From an uncultured Clostridia bacterium (lineage in GTDB: Bacteria; Bacillota; Clostridia; Oscillospirales; Acutalibacteraceae), in contig CANQJS010000001.1 of assembly GCA_947624285.1 (NCBI GenBank), positions 186,001 to 250,000 on the forward strand: 64,000 nt of DNA, read 5' to 3'. This document shows, in pieces, positions 46,835 through 54,757 of this stretch. Each line of letters opens with the position of its first letter. The stretch's first letter is position 1. The notes below the pieces were generated by a model. It ran no database searches. It was not told the DNA's origin and was given only the letters and a program-made list of their open reading frames with translations. The translations under genes were made by a program, and so were the position numbers.

Positions 46835-46873
46835 AATAACCGCACTTTTTCATAGATGTGCGGCTATTTTTTT
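46835..46873 (+). terminator. Terminator after the DUF378 gene
   Basis: ATAACCGCAC / GTGCGGCTAT hairpin followed by seven Ts, at the end of a 236-base gap. That gap also holds GGCAGG/CCTGCC near 46741-46757 and no gene. Confidence 0.75.
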
Positions 46874-46956
46874 ATGCGAATTTCAGAATTTGACATATTG
46901 TATTTATATGACATTTTGATATATAAAAAACTTATTGAAACTAATATGTTTTTAGA

Positions 46957-47715
46957 TTATTGCAGACTGTAAACATTTACAGCATTATTCCAAAAAATAT
47001 TCTCTTCCAATGATTTTTCGAGATGAAGTTCCTTAATGAGTTCTATATGCTGCTTTTGGCTGCACCCGCCGTAATCAGATCCGAATATCACTCTTGACGG
47101 AGCTTTTTCTATTATGAGTTTCAGTTTATTTGATATAGTAGGTATAATGCTTACATCATCGGCTATGGACGAAATATCGAAAAAGATATTCTGCATTTCA
47201 ACAGCTAACATACATTGTTCAAGATGTGGGTAAAAGCAATGGCAGCATACCAATTTCAGATTTGGATATTTCTTTGCCACTTCGATCACCGATAACACAT
47301 TGCTGTATTTGTCGTTACTCCATCCGGAATGAAAAAGCACAGGTACGCTGTATTGAATTGCAAGTTCATACACTTGTTTTAATCTTTCGTCTGTAAGGTA
47401 AAATTCTTCATGCCCGGTAAACAATTTAATACCGATGATCTGACGATTTTCCAAATACTTTTTCAGTTTTACAAGCTGCTCCCGATAATTGCATAACGGG
47501 CTTATTCCTCCAACAACATGAACAGTATCGCTTCCCTCAAACAGCTTTACGCAGTCATCTATAGAGCCGATGTCGCTAACGGGATAAGAGTCAGAAATTA
47601 CGATACATTTGTCTATGTGATTTCTCGCCATCTCGTGCAGCAATTGTTCTTTCTTTTGCCGGAAAGAAATGCCGTTGCATGTTACAGGCAAATGCACATG
47701 CGCATCAATAATCAT
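46957..47715 (-). CDS. Amidohydrolase-2-like TIM-barrel hydrolase
   Basis: A 252-residue metal-dependent hydrolase. The N-terminal metal motif DAHVHLP is at residues 4-10. IIGIKLFTGHEE supplies the strand-4 lysine, with the histidines VLFHSGWSN and LVCCHCFYPH, and the strand-8 aspartate in VIFGSDYGG. The substrate is not evident. Codon use is AT-richer than in the neighbours, which suggests horizontal acquisition. AGGTGA is positioned for ATG 47715, two bases after the stop of a GNAT-like fragment. Confidence 0.82.
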   Translation of the reverse strand: MIIDAHVHLPVTCNGISFRQKKEQLLHEMARNHIDKCIVISDSYPVSDIGSIDDCVKLFEGSDTVHVVGGISPLCNYREQLVKLKKYLENRQIIGIKLFTGHEEFYLTDERLKQVYELAIQYSVPVLFHSGWSNDKYSNVLSVIEVAKKYPNLKLVCCHCFYPHLEQCMLAVEMQNIFFDISSIADDVSIIPTISNKLKLIIEKAPSRVIFGSDYGGCSQKQHIELIKELHLEKSLEENIFWNNAVNVYSLQ

Positions 47716-47717
47716 TA

Positions 47718-47822
47718 TTATTCACCTAAATCATCAACTTTAACTATAATGATCTGTAATCCGTTAAAATCGCGGTCTTTAAATCCCAATTTGCCGTATA
47801 AATACCCGACAGTATGATTATA
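47718..47822 (-). pseudogene. C-terminal remnant of a GNAT-type acetyltransferase
   Basis: The minus strand just upstream of the amidohydrolase encodes a 34-codon open segment with VGYLYGKLGFKDRDFNG and IIIVKVDD, ending at a stop two bases before the next ATG. The YGKLGFK pattern is typical of the end of GNAT acetyltransferases. The frame is closed upstream by TGA and no start is evident. A loose promoter (TTGACA at 47847-47842, 19-base spacer, TATAAT at 47822-47817) overlaps its beginning. Confidence 0.6.
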
Positions 47823-47913
47823 TCATAAAAACACCTATTTTTGTCAAATTATACTTAAAAATGATATATTGTCTTGAATGTCAGAGCGGAATACTTATGA
47901 TGAATGATCGTAT

Positions 47914-48621
47914 TTACACATATTCACGCATCATTTCCGTTCTGATTTTATTTATTATCCTTTTTTCAAGCCTTGAAATATAGCTTTGAGATATTCCCAT
48001 AAGATCCGCGAGCTGTTTTTGTGTGTGCTCCGTCTCGCCCATTATGCCAAATCGCATTTTCATAAGCTCCCTTTCCTTTTCGGAGAGGGAGTTTACTATT
48101 TTCAGCAGCAGTTTTTTCTCATCGCTGTATTCTATATCCACGGATATTTCATCGGGGTCGCTGCCGAGAACATCCCGAAGGGTAAGCTCGTTGCCGTCCC
48201 AATCAATGCTGAGAGGATCGTCAAAGCTCATTTCGTGGCGGGCGTTGTTTACCTTGCGCAGGTGCATAAGTATCTCGTTTTCTATGCAGCGTGAGGCGTA
48301 TGTGGCAAATTTTATATTTTTTTCCGGGTCAAAAGTTCTGACCGCCTTCATAAGCCCAATAGTGCCGATAGAGACTAAATCCTCCGTTGAGGTTACGCAG
48401 CCCTCAAATTTTTTGGCTATATATACCACAAGACGCAGGTTATGTGTTATGAGCAGCTCACGGTGAGTCTCAACTCCCATTCTCAGCTCATTCATCACCG
48501 TTTCTTCCTCCTCCTTGGTGAGCGGCGGAGGGAGAGTTTCAGGTCCGTTTATGTAAAAACATTCTTTTTTAAACAGTCTTAATACTAACAATTTCAGCTT
48601 TTGTAACATACAGCACCTCAT
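47914..48621 (-). CDS. sigE: Sporulation sigma factor SigE
   Basis: Mother-cell sigma factor, made as a pro-protein cleaved by SpoIIGA. The 235-residue protein has a hydrophobic/basic pro-region, then [16 protein letters not shown] as in Bacillus. Region 2 reads [27 protein letters not shown] and [15 protein letters not shown]; region 4 reads [22 protein letters not shown]. Its first ATG overlaps the spoIIGA stop (ATGA). A second ATG at 48609 has a better Shine-Dalgarno (AGGTG) and may be the true start. sigG, often next, is absent here. Confidence 0.96.
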   Translation of the reverse strand: MRCCMLQKLKLLVLRLFKKECFYINGPETLPPPLTKEEEETVMNELRMGVETHRELLITHNLRLVVYIAKKFEGCVTSTEDLVSIGTIGLMKAVRTFDPEKNIKFATYASRCIENEILMHLRKVNNARHEMSFDDPLSIDWDGNELTLRDVLGSDPDEISVDIEYSDEKKLLLKIVNSLSEKERELMKMRFGIMGETEHTQKQLADLMGISQSYISRLEKRIINKIRTEMMREYV

Positions 48622-49415
48622 ACATTCAGAATTTTCGGGTTTATTATCCCCTGATACTCTCCTCTTTTCACACTGTCGCTCAAGGCTATGTATATCTCCT
48701 GTGTTTCTGCACTGCCGCGGGAGGTGCTTATTTCCACCTTATCCGGCTTGAACGCGGGAAGCACCCCCTCTCCGCCGATCGTTTTATAGGGAATAAGCCT
48801 TTGGCATTCAATATTTTCAAACAGCTTTTTTTCAGCCACAATAACGGGAAATTCCGAAAAAGGCTCTCTTAAATTATTGCCGCTGTCGGCAAAGGCAAAA
48901 AACCTTGTCTGCTTTTCACCTATATGCACGGTGATGCTGTAAAGCTCCTTTGCGGAGGTTTTGCCGTTATAAATTCTTATAACGATAACGGAAATAAGAT
49001 AAGCCGCCAGTGCGGTGACAAGCAAGACCTTGGCAGATATATTGAAATAAACCGTGGAATTATTTATTACTATCCCCTTTGGCTTGAATATGAGCCACAG
49101 GCCCACGATAATTCCGACAAAAAGGAAATTCACAAAAAAGAATATAGCCGTTTCTTTTATAAAAACTTTTATGCCCATATATTTAAAAGCCGCAAAAACG
49201 ATAATGCAGGCGGCGGCAAGCTTTCCTAAAAATGATACGGCAAAATTCAGCTCATCGGCAAAAATAACAAACGAATATGCGCCGCCTATAAACGAGGCAA
49301 GCACAAGCCGCCATATTTTACCGCTTCGTTTTGAAAGCTTTTCGGTGACGAGCAGCAAAAAGAAGGTGATAAAAAAATTCACCGAAAAAAGAACATCTAC
49401 ATATATCACCCGCAC
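48618..49415 (-). CDS. spoIIGA: Sigma-E processing peptidase SpoIIGA
   Basis: Membrane aspartic protease that cleaves pro-SigE at the sporulation septum. The 265-residue protein has about five N-terminal membrane helices (residues 1-155) and a protease domain with the catalytic aspartate in [17 protein letters not shown]. The ending is [12 protein letters not shown], typical of the family. The start codon is GTG at 49415 with GGTGG upstream. It is transcribed from a promoter with an unusually long spacer (49606-49638) and a leader of about 185 bases. Confidence 0.95.
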   Translation of the reverse strand: MRVIYVDVLFSVNFFITFFLLLVTEKLSKRSGKIWRLVLASFIGGAYSFVIFADELNFAVSFLGKLAAACIIVFAAFKYMGIKVFIKETAIFFFVNFLFVGIIVGLWLIFKPKGIVINNSTVYFNISAKVLLVTALAAYLISVIVIRIYNGKTSAKELYSITVHIGEKQTRFFAFADSGNNLREPFSEFPVIVAEKKLFENIECQRLIPYKTIGGEGVLPAFKPDKVEISTSRGSAETQEIYIALSDSVKRGEYQGIINPKILNV

Positions 49416-49438
49416 CGCTTACCACCGCCTGTAAAATT

Positions 49439-49611
49439 TAATTCGCAGCAACGCTATGCCTTGCTTGCAAGGGGCGGAGCATGCGACAGATTGCAAGCGG
49501 CGCAGGGAGCGTAAGCTCCTCAGTTTTCGGCAGGGAGATTGCCCCCCTGCCGAAATTCCGAAACACGACCCGCCGGATCTATAGGCGGGAATCATCTTCG
49601 CTTAGATTATA
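49439..49611 (-). repeat. Structured leader of spoIIGA, repeat-like copy 2
   Basis: The ends of this segment match the leader at 43441-43495 (AATT..GC.GC..., GCCTTGCT.GCAAG and CTTAGATTATAA). The middle carries extra inverted repeats: TTTCGGCAGGG/CCCTGCCGAAA (49525-49535, 49545-49555), GGAGC/GCTCC near 49506-49519 and CCCGCC/GGCGGG near 49569-49589. It fills most of the 315-base gene-free gap 49416-49730. Confidence 0.6.
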
Positions 49612-49638
49612 ACTCCTCCAAAACGAATAATATGTCAA
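49606..49638 (-). promoter_or_regulatory. spoIIG promoter with 21-base spacer
   Basis: TTGACA (49638-49633), 21-base spacer, TATAAT (49611-49606) on the minus strand. The plus strand reads TGTCAAA across the -35, one mismatch from the Spo0A box TGTCGAA. The Bacillus spoIIG promoter likewise has an over-long spacer and Spo0A sites at the -35. Confidence 0.65.
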
Positions 49639-49667
49639 AAACAAAAGCGGCTGAAAAAATTTCTGTG

Positions 49668-49697
49668 TTGACAGTTTTTTACAAATAATATTATAAT
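49668..49697 (+). promoter_or_regulatory. Promoter of the ECF sigma gene
   Basis: TTGACA (49668-49673), 18-base spacer, TATAAT (49692-49697), followed by GGAGG before the start at 49731. Confidence 0.75.
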
Positions 49698-49730
49698 TTT
49701 ATTTGCTTCAACAAATTTCGGAGGAAAATA

Positions 49731-50276
49731 ATGTTAGCATTTTTAAACGCCATAGAGGACGAAAGCGTAAAGAGCTCCCTTGAGATGCTTTACAGGCAAT
49801 ACCGTTCGCTGCTGTTTAAAATCGCATATGATTATTTAAAAAACGAGGCGCTTGCCGAGGACGCGGTGCAGGACGCTTTTCTTTACGCTGCAAAAAATTT
49901 TGAAAAGATAGATATGGCGTCCCCTCAGAGGACCCGTAACTATCTTGCCACCATCGCAAGATGCTGCGCGATAAAAAGCTTCAAGCACGGGATAAAGGCG
50001 GAGATGCTCAAGGCAAAAATAACCGAACTGCATAAATCTGAAGAAAGCTCCTTGGAGGAAAGTTATTTTAATAAAATAACGGCACAAGCCGCGAAAGACG
50101 CCATAAACGCCCTTGACGAAAAATATAAAATCCCCTTTTATTTAAAGGTGATCTACGATTACAAAAGCAAGGATATAGCGGAATTGCTCGGCATTTCAGG
50201 CGATTGCGCGCGCCAGCATATTTTTACGGCGCGCAAGCTCATAAAAGAAAAGCTTGAAAAGGAGGCGGCAGTATGA
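49731..50276 (+). CDS. ECF-type RNA polymerase sigma factor
   Basis: A 181-residue sigma-70-like factor with region 2 (MLYRQYRSLLFKIAYDYLKNEALAEDAVQDAFLYA in pieces) and region 4 (LDEKYKIPFYLKVIYDYKSKDIAELLGIS). Region 3 is lacking, as in extracytoplasmic-function factors. GGAGG precedes the ATG. Its stop overlaps the start of the next gene by four bases. That gene encodes a single-pass membrane protein, the usual arrangement of an ECF factor with its anti-sigma. Confidence 0.9.
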   Translation: MLAFLNAIEDESVKSSLEMLYRQYRSLLFKIAYDYLKNEALAEDAVQDAFLYAAKNFEKIDMASPQRTRNYLATIARCCAIKSFKHGIKAEMLKAKITELHKSEESSLEESYFNKITAQAAKDAINALDEKYKIPFYLKVIYDYKSKDIAELLGISGDCARQHIFTARKLIKEKLEKEAAV

Positions 50277-50899
50277 ATAATCTCCTTTTTGAGGCGTGTG
50301 TTGCCTCACAGACGGAATGGGTGGATTCTTTTGAGAGCAACACAGAGCATATGTTCAGTAAAAGACACGAAAAAAGAATGGAGGAATTGTTTTCAAAGAT
50401 AAACTTCGGCTACCGCAGGCTGACAAAGAATACCGTAAGATTGATCATTATAGCGGCAATTTTGCTTGCTCTCACCGTTGTGACCGCCTTTGGAATTCAA
50501 ACGGCGCTTCAAAGTAAAACGCTCAGAATGAATACCGAAACGGTTTATGATGCGCCCGATTCTGATGAGCATACAATGGATGATTTCATAGAGATAGGCT
50601 ATATACCGAATTCATACAAGCTTACCAAAATCATTGACCGTTGGCAATATGAATTAAAATTATATAAATTAAATAACAAAAGCCATTTTTATGTAGAAAA
50701 AACAATTTTAAATTTCAAAGCAATTTATTCCGTTGGAAGCAATCCCGATTTAATAATAGAACAAAACGGAACGGTTTATAATTATTATGAAAAGAAAGAT
50801 TATAGCTTTATTATTTGGAACACCGAAAAATATATTTATGTGGTTAGCGGCGATTTGCCGAAAGAAGAATTGTTTAAAGTGGCATATTCCACAATTTAA
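50273..50899 (+). CDS. Membrane protein, probable anti-sigma partner (DUF4367-like)
   Basis: A 208-residue protein with a cytoplasmic N-terminal segment of about 60 residues and one membrane helix (TVRLIIIAAILLALTVVTAFGI in pieces, residues about 61-82). An extracytoplasmic domain of about 125 residues follows and resembles DUF4367. Overlap with the ECF gene supports an anti-sigma or sensor role. I see no zinc-binding HxxxCxxC motif at the N terminus, so it is not a ZAS-type anti-sigma. The second half is visibly AT-rich. Confidence 0.7.
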   Translation: MNNLLFEACVASQTEWVDSFESNTEHMFSKRHEKRMEELFSKINFGYRRLTKNTVRLIIIAAILLALTVVTAFGIQTALQSKTLRMNTETVYDAPDSDEHTMDDFIEIGYIPNSYKLTKIIDRWQYELKLYKLNNKSHFYVEKTILNFKAIYSVGSNPDLIIEQNGTVYNYYEKKDYSFIIWNTEKYIYVVSGDLPKEELFKVAYSTI

Positions 50900-50991
50900 T
50901 TGCCATCGTTTTGTGAGAAATGACAAATTTTGACTTTTTTCATAACAAAATCGCTCCTATTTGTATTTAATGTATAGAAAGGAGGGTCAAA

Positions 50992-51420
50992 ATGAACAAA
51001 ACGGGAGCTTTCAAAAAAGTGTTGAGTATGCTTTTGGTGTTTGTTTTTGTATTATCGGCTTTTACGGCGTCGAGTGTTAAAACAGCAAGTGCCGCCGCAA
51101 AAAACCCGGAGCAGGAAATAATGCCGTGCTTTACAAGCATAGGTTCGGCATTATACTGTATAACGATCGACGGGATAACGGCGACTGTTTCGGGAATTCT
51201 GAATTCGCAGTACAATACCAATTTGCAAATAACTCTCGAGCTTCAGAAATACAAAAAAGCAGACGGCTGGTACACTGTTAAAATGTGGGCGGAAGCTGCT
51301 TACGGAACGCTTGCCGAATTGTCGGCAAGAGCAACTATCAACATTTTCTGCGATTACAGATTAAGGGCAATTTTCAAAGCAGACAATGAAACCTGTACCC
51401 GTATTATGTATCCCGATTAA
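50992..51420 (+). CDS. Small secreted protein
   Basis: A 142-residue protein with a classical signal peptide: basic MNKTGAFKK, a hydrophobic core, and AxA-type cleavage near TASAAA (residues about 32-36). The mature part has four cysteines (one in MPCFTSIGSALYC, with a second there, one in FCDYRL, one in ETCTR), which could pair outside the cell. I recall similar DUF6147-type proteins but cannot name a function. A strong AAGGAGGG site precedes the start. It lies 92 bases after the membrane partner and may be a target of the ECF factor. Confidence 0.75.
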   Translation: MNKTGAFKKVLSMLLVFVFVLSAFTASSVKTASAAAKNPEQEIMPCFTSIGSALYCITIDGITATVSGILNSQYNTNLQITLELQKYKKADGWYTVKMWAEAAYGTLAELSARATINIFCDYRLRAIFKADNETCTRIMYPD

Positions 51421-51528
51421 AACTCTGTTTCAAATTGCGTTTCGCGTTAGGAAAGACTTTCTCTTTTGGGCGGAAAAAGCGAAATACATAATGCAGCCGA
51501 TTAGTCGGAAAGTAAGGAAAAAGGCGGC

Positions 51529-51560
51529 GGAGCTTTTGCTCCGCCGCCTTCAGCGTGTAG
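51529..51560. repeat. GC-rich palindrome, copy 1
   Basis: GGCGGCGGAGC, TTTT, GCTCCGCCGCC flanked by AA/TT. On the minus strand it is followed by TTTTTCC and could terminate leftward transcription. An identical core recurs at 51829-51855. Confidence 0.85.
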
Positions 51561-51592
51561 AAAAAATTAAGGAAACAGATTTCTACACGCTG
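51551..51592. repeat. Inverted repeat
   Basis: CAGCGTGTAGAAA (51551-51563) and TTTCTACACGCTG (51580-51592) form a 13-base-pair stem with a 16-base loop. No coding sequence overlaps it convincingly. Confidence 0.75.
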
Positions 51593-51621
51593 GCAGACTT
51601 CGAGAAACGGAACTGAATTCG

Positions 51622-51673
51622 CCTTTCGGCAATTCGTCGGCGTACATAGGTACGGTAGAGTTGCCGAAAGGTG
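51622..51673. repeat. Inverted repeat
   Basis: CCTTTCGGCAA and TTGCCGAAAGG form an 11-base-pair stem around about 28 bases, which hold the shorter GTAC-containing inverted segments. Confidence 0.7.
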
Positions 51674-51681
51674 AAAGCGCC

Positions 51682-51716
51682 AAAAGCCGCTTGAATTCGA
51701 TGTTCAAGCGGCTTTT
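51682..51716 (+). terminator. Terminator-like hairpin
   Basis: AAAAGCCGCTTGAA, TTCGATG, TTCAAGCGGCTTTT: a 14-base-pair stem with terminal Ts on both strands. It may end the transcript of the secreted-protein gene. Confidence 0.75.
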
Positions 51717-51828
51717 CCAATGCAGTTGTTATTTATAATTATACCGACTGAATTTTTATCGGCAATACCGATAACGCAAACATAATTATTTTATCGGCGC
51801 GGTTCAGACCGCTTTATCGACAGTCTGA

Positions 51829-51856
51829 GGCGGCGGAGCTTTTGCTCCGCCGCCTG
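51829..51856. repeat. GC-rich palindrome, copy 2
   Basis: Same core as 51531-51556 (GGCGGCGGAGC, TTTT, GCTCCGCCGCC), about 298 bases further on and just beyond the cyclophilin stop codon. The 449-base gap 51421-51869 holds no gene I can support. Confidence 0.85.
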
Positions 51857-51869
51857 TTCTTATTTAATA

Positions 51870-52454
51870 CTATTTTATTATCTCAATGCTTTCGATAACA
51901 ACATCGTAAACGGGTTTGTCGCCAATGCCGCACTTGACCTCGGCAATACCGTCAAGCACATCTGCGCCGTCGATAAGCTGGCCGAAAACCGTGTGGTGAA
52001 AATCAAGCCACGGCGTACCGCCCACTTTTTTATAATTATCGATTACCTGCTGCGGATAGCCGTTATCCTTTAGCTGCTCCATTTGAGAAATAAGACTTTC
52101 GGGAACGGTTTTCGCCTGAACTATAAAGAACTGACTGCCGTTTGTATTCGGAACGGAATTTGCCATTGAGAGCGCGCCATAATAATTTCTCGCGTCAACG
52201 GAAAACTCATCCTCAAAGCTGTGACCGAATACGGAATCCCCGCCGCAGCCTGTGCCTGTGGGGTCGCCGCCCTGTATCATAAAATCCTTGATAACACGGT
52301 GAAAAATCAAACCGTTATAATAACCGTTTTCGCTGTGCTTAACAAAATTCTCGACCGCCTTCGGCGCCGCCTCGGGCAGAAGCACAAAGCTCATATTTCC
52401 CCTGTTGGTCTTTATTATCGCCTTGATACCGTCCTTTATCTCAAGCTGATCCAT
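51870..52454 (-). CDS. ppiB: Cyclophilin-type peptidyl-prolyl isomerase
   Basis: A 194-residue cytoplasmic cyclophilin; no signal peptide. Active-site motifs: [19 protein letters not shown] in pieces (catalytic Arg, Phe, Gln), [19 protein letters not shown] and [15 protein letters not shown]. An insert between the SQFFI and HTVFG strands makes it longer than E. coli PpiB. It begins three bases after the upstream GH2 gene and is probably co-transcribed with it. Confidence 0.94.
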   Translation of the reverse strand: MDQLEIKDGIKAIIKTNRGNMSFVLLPEAAPKAVENFVKHSENGYYNGLIFHRVIKDFMIQGGDPTGTGCGGDSVFGHSFEDEFSVDARNYYGALSMANSVPNTNGSQFFIVQAKTVPESLISQMEQLKDNGYPQQVIDNYKKVGGTPWLDFHHTVFGQLIDGADVLDGIAEVKCGIGDKPVYDVVIESIEIIK

Positions 52455-52457
52455 AAT

Positions 52458-54155
52458 TTATATTTTTACCTTTCCGTTGATTTCTTTTATTGTTTCTTCG
52501 TCTATCTTCATAACCTTGCGGTCGTAGGTCATAAGCCCGTTGAGCTCATCTTCCACATCGGTAACCTGAGTATAGACGGTAGCGGAGAGCCCATCCTTTA
52601 TCTGCGGTATTATGGTTTTTTCAAAGGTCCTTTTGTAAGCCTTTGTAATGCTTTCCTTTGACTTATATATCTTGTAGCCGAACATCTTGTCGTTGAAGGT
52701 GTGCCCCTCTATTCTTCTTGAATACCCGCCGAATTCCGAAAGCACATACGGTCTGTTGCCCGCCTTTACCTTAATAGGCGTGAAATAAATGTGCTTTGAA
52801 ATCACATCGGAGCTTCCCTGATCGTGCCAGCCGGAAGTGGAATCGACAGTTCGTGACGAATCAAGCCTTTTGAGCATATCGTATGCCTTGGCGGAATCAA
52901 ACTGACCCCATCCCTCGTTAAACGGCACCCAAAGCGCGATACACGGGCAGTTGTAAAGATGATCCACCGTATCCTTTAATTCCTCGTAATAAAGGTCTCT
53001 CGCCTCTTTATCCGTTCTGTGAAAAGTCTTATATTTCGTGTCGTCAAGAACAACGCCGATAAACGGAAGCACGGATACCTCCATACCGTAATTCCCGCCG
53101 CCGTTTACCATATCCTGCCAAACGAGAATACCGTTCACATCGCAGTAGTGATACCAGAGCAAGGGCTCGATTTTAATATGCTTGCGAAGCATATTGTAGC
53201 CGAGCTCCTTGACCTTTTTAACATCGAATTCCATCGCGCTGTTTGACGGGGGCGTAAGATATCCGTCGGGATAATAGCCCTGATCAAGAAGCCCGTTGTG
53301 GAAATACGGCTTATTGTTCAAAAACAGCCTTTTCACGCCGTTTTTATCAACGCCGACCGAAAATTTACGCATACCGAAATATGATTTAATGACCTCGCCG
53401 CACGCCTTGAAGCGCACATTGTATAAAAACGGACTTTCGGGCGACCACGCCTTGAAATCGGGCAGCTTGACCGTTGTTTCCGAGGTTTCGGCTATCAACT
53501 CGTCGCCGTCATAAATCGAAGTTATTACATCGTCTGTTCCGAAAAACTCAAAGCGCACCTGCTCGTTATCGTAATCGGGCGTAATTTTTACCTTTTCAAG
53601 GAATGTTTCGGGCGTGCTTTCAAGCCACACCGTTTGCCAAATACCGCTTTGGGGGCTGTACCATATGCCGCCGCGTTTGAATTTCTGCTTTCCTCTTGAA
53701 TACTCATTTGTGTCGGAATAATCAAGCGCCGTTACATTGAGGGTGTTCTCGCCATCGATAATATGCTCGGTCAATTCAAAAGTAAACGGAGTGTAACCGC
53801 CCTTATGAGAGCCTATCTTTTCACCGTTGAGAAATACAACGGCGATCTGATCCACGGCGCCGAAATGGATAAATATTCTTCCCCTGTTGAAACCGTCGGG
53901 AAGAACGAATTTTTTTTCGTAATGCAGATATTCGCCCGGTTTCAGCACTCTGTTGACGCCCGACAGCGGCGTTTCCGGCGAAAACGGAACGGTTATATCG
54001 TATGTATAGCTCTCCGGCAAAGATTCGCATGCGCTGAATTCGCATTTCCAGCTTCCGTTAAGATTGAAATAACTGTCTCTCACGAACTGAGGGCGCGGAT
54101 ACTCGCTTAACGGAGCGCTTTTATCAAGCTCCTCGCCGAATTTTGTCAAAAGCAT
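52458..54155 (-). CDS. Glycoside hydrolase family 2 enzyme
   Basis: A 565-residue three-domain GH2 enzyme of the short beta-galactosidase/beta-glucuronidase-like type. The N-terminal jelly roll (RDSYFNLNGSWKC, VPFSPETPLSG, FIHFGAVDQIA) precedes an Ig-like domain and a barrel. The acid/base glutamate is in WVPFNEGWGQFD near residue 412 and the nucleophile candidate is in VLSEFGGYS near residue 473. No signal peptide, so an intracellular glycosidase; the sugar is uncertain. It lies 17 bases after the uncharacterised gene and just before ppiB. Confidence 0.9.
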   Translation of the reverse strand: MLLTKFGEELDKSAPLSEYPRPQFVRDSYFNLNGSWKCEFSACESLPESYTYDITVPFSPETPLSGVNRVLKPGEYLHYEKKFVLPDGFNRGRIFIHFGAVDQIAVVFLNGEKIGSHKGGYTPFTFELTEHIIDGENTLNVTALDYSDTNEYSRGKQKFKRGGIWYSPQSGIWQTVWLESTPETFLEKVKITPDYDNEQVRFEFFGTDDVITSIYDGDELIAETSETTVKLPDFKAWSPESPFLYNVRFKACGEVIKSYFGMRKFSVGVDKNGVKRLFLNNKPYFHNGLLDQGYYPDGYLTPPSNSAMEFDVKKVKELGYNMLRKHIKIEPLLWYHYCDVNGILVWQDMVNGGGNYGMEVSVLPFIGVVLDDTKYKTFHRTDKEARDLYYEELKDTVDHLYNCPCIALWVPFNEGWGQFDSAKAYDMLKRLDSSRTVDSTSGWHDQGSSDVISKHIYFTPIKVKAGNRPYVLSEFGGYSRRIEGHTFNDKMFGYKIYKSKESITKAYKRTFEKTIIPQIKDGLSATVYTQVTDVEDELNGLMTYDRKVMKIDEETIKEINGKVKI

Positions 54156-54172
54156 TTTACCCCTCCTGCTCT

Positions 54173-54580
54173 TTATTCAAAAGAATAATCTATACCGTTT
54201 TCCTCGCACCAATGCGAGATCCTTGTGTTGATGTATTGATTTTGGAAATCCTCGAAGCCGTCGCGAAATTCATAAAAGGCATTGTAATATTTCCAAAAGG
54301 AATCTACAAAAGCGTCGCCGTCCAGCTTATCAAAAACGCTGTTGAGCTTCTTATTGTTCTTTTTCGCAATGAACGCGCGCATAATTTCCTCGTTGCTTAC
54401 CGAGGCAAACGGTATGATCCCTATGGAGACGAAATACTCGGTTTGCTCCATATCATCGGGTTTATCGGCAGTCGGCAGATTTCTTATATTTCTTACGGCG
54501 TAATCCTTATAAGAAAACCAATATTCGGACATACCGTGACCGCATTTATTTTTCAGTTCGGAATTTATTATCAATTTCAT
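54173..54580 (-). CDS. Uncharacterised 135-residue protein
   Basis: I do not recognise this family. The protein is acidic and probably soluble, rich in aromatic residues (SEYWFSYKDYAV, SFWKYYNAFYEFRDGFEDF), with no signal or membrane segment. GGGGG lies about nine bases ahead of the ATG. It is 17 bases upstream of the GH2 gene on the same strand, but nothing in the sequence ties it to glycan use. Confidence 0.55.
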   Translation of the reverse strand: MKLIINSELKNKCGHGMSEYWFSYKDYAVRNIRNLPTADKPDDMEQTEYFVSIGIIPFASVSNEEIMRAFIAKKNNKKLNSVFDKLDGDAFVDSFWKYYNAFYEFRDGFEDFQNQYINTRISHWCEENGIDYSFE

Positions 54581-54600
54581 ATCATATCCCCCAACTTTAA

Positions 54601-54640
54601 ATCGGCGGCAGTGAAAGGAACAAATCGCCCTTTCGCCGAT
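54601..54640 (-). terminator. Possible terminator after leuD
   Basis: On the minus strand ATCGGCGA-AAGG and CCTTT...CGCCGAT can form an imperfect hairpin. The T tract is weak. The rest of the 177-base gap is AT-rich with no gene. Confidence 0.35.
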
Positions 54641-54757
54641 GTTTATTTAACAATCAGTTTAAAGAATTTAAAAAGCTTTAAATTAAACAATAAGACAATA
54701 TACGAAATTAAAACAGCCCACAATAAATAATAAGACCGTTTTGCAAAAATATACCGA

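Noticed and set aside
51386-51616. Small open frame of 76 codons
   Set aside because: It runs through two strong inverted repeats, has no ribosome binding site and no sensible composition.
51421-51869. Insertion sequence or integron attC array
   Set aside because: No transposase or integrase, no clear target duplication and no attC core motifs. Left as an unexplained repeat block.
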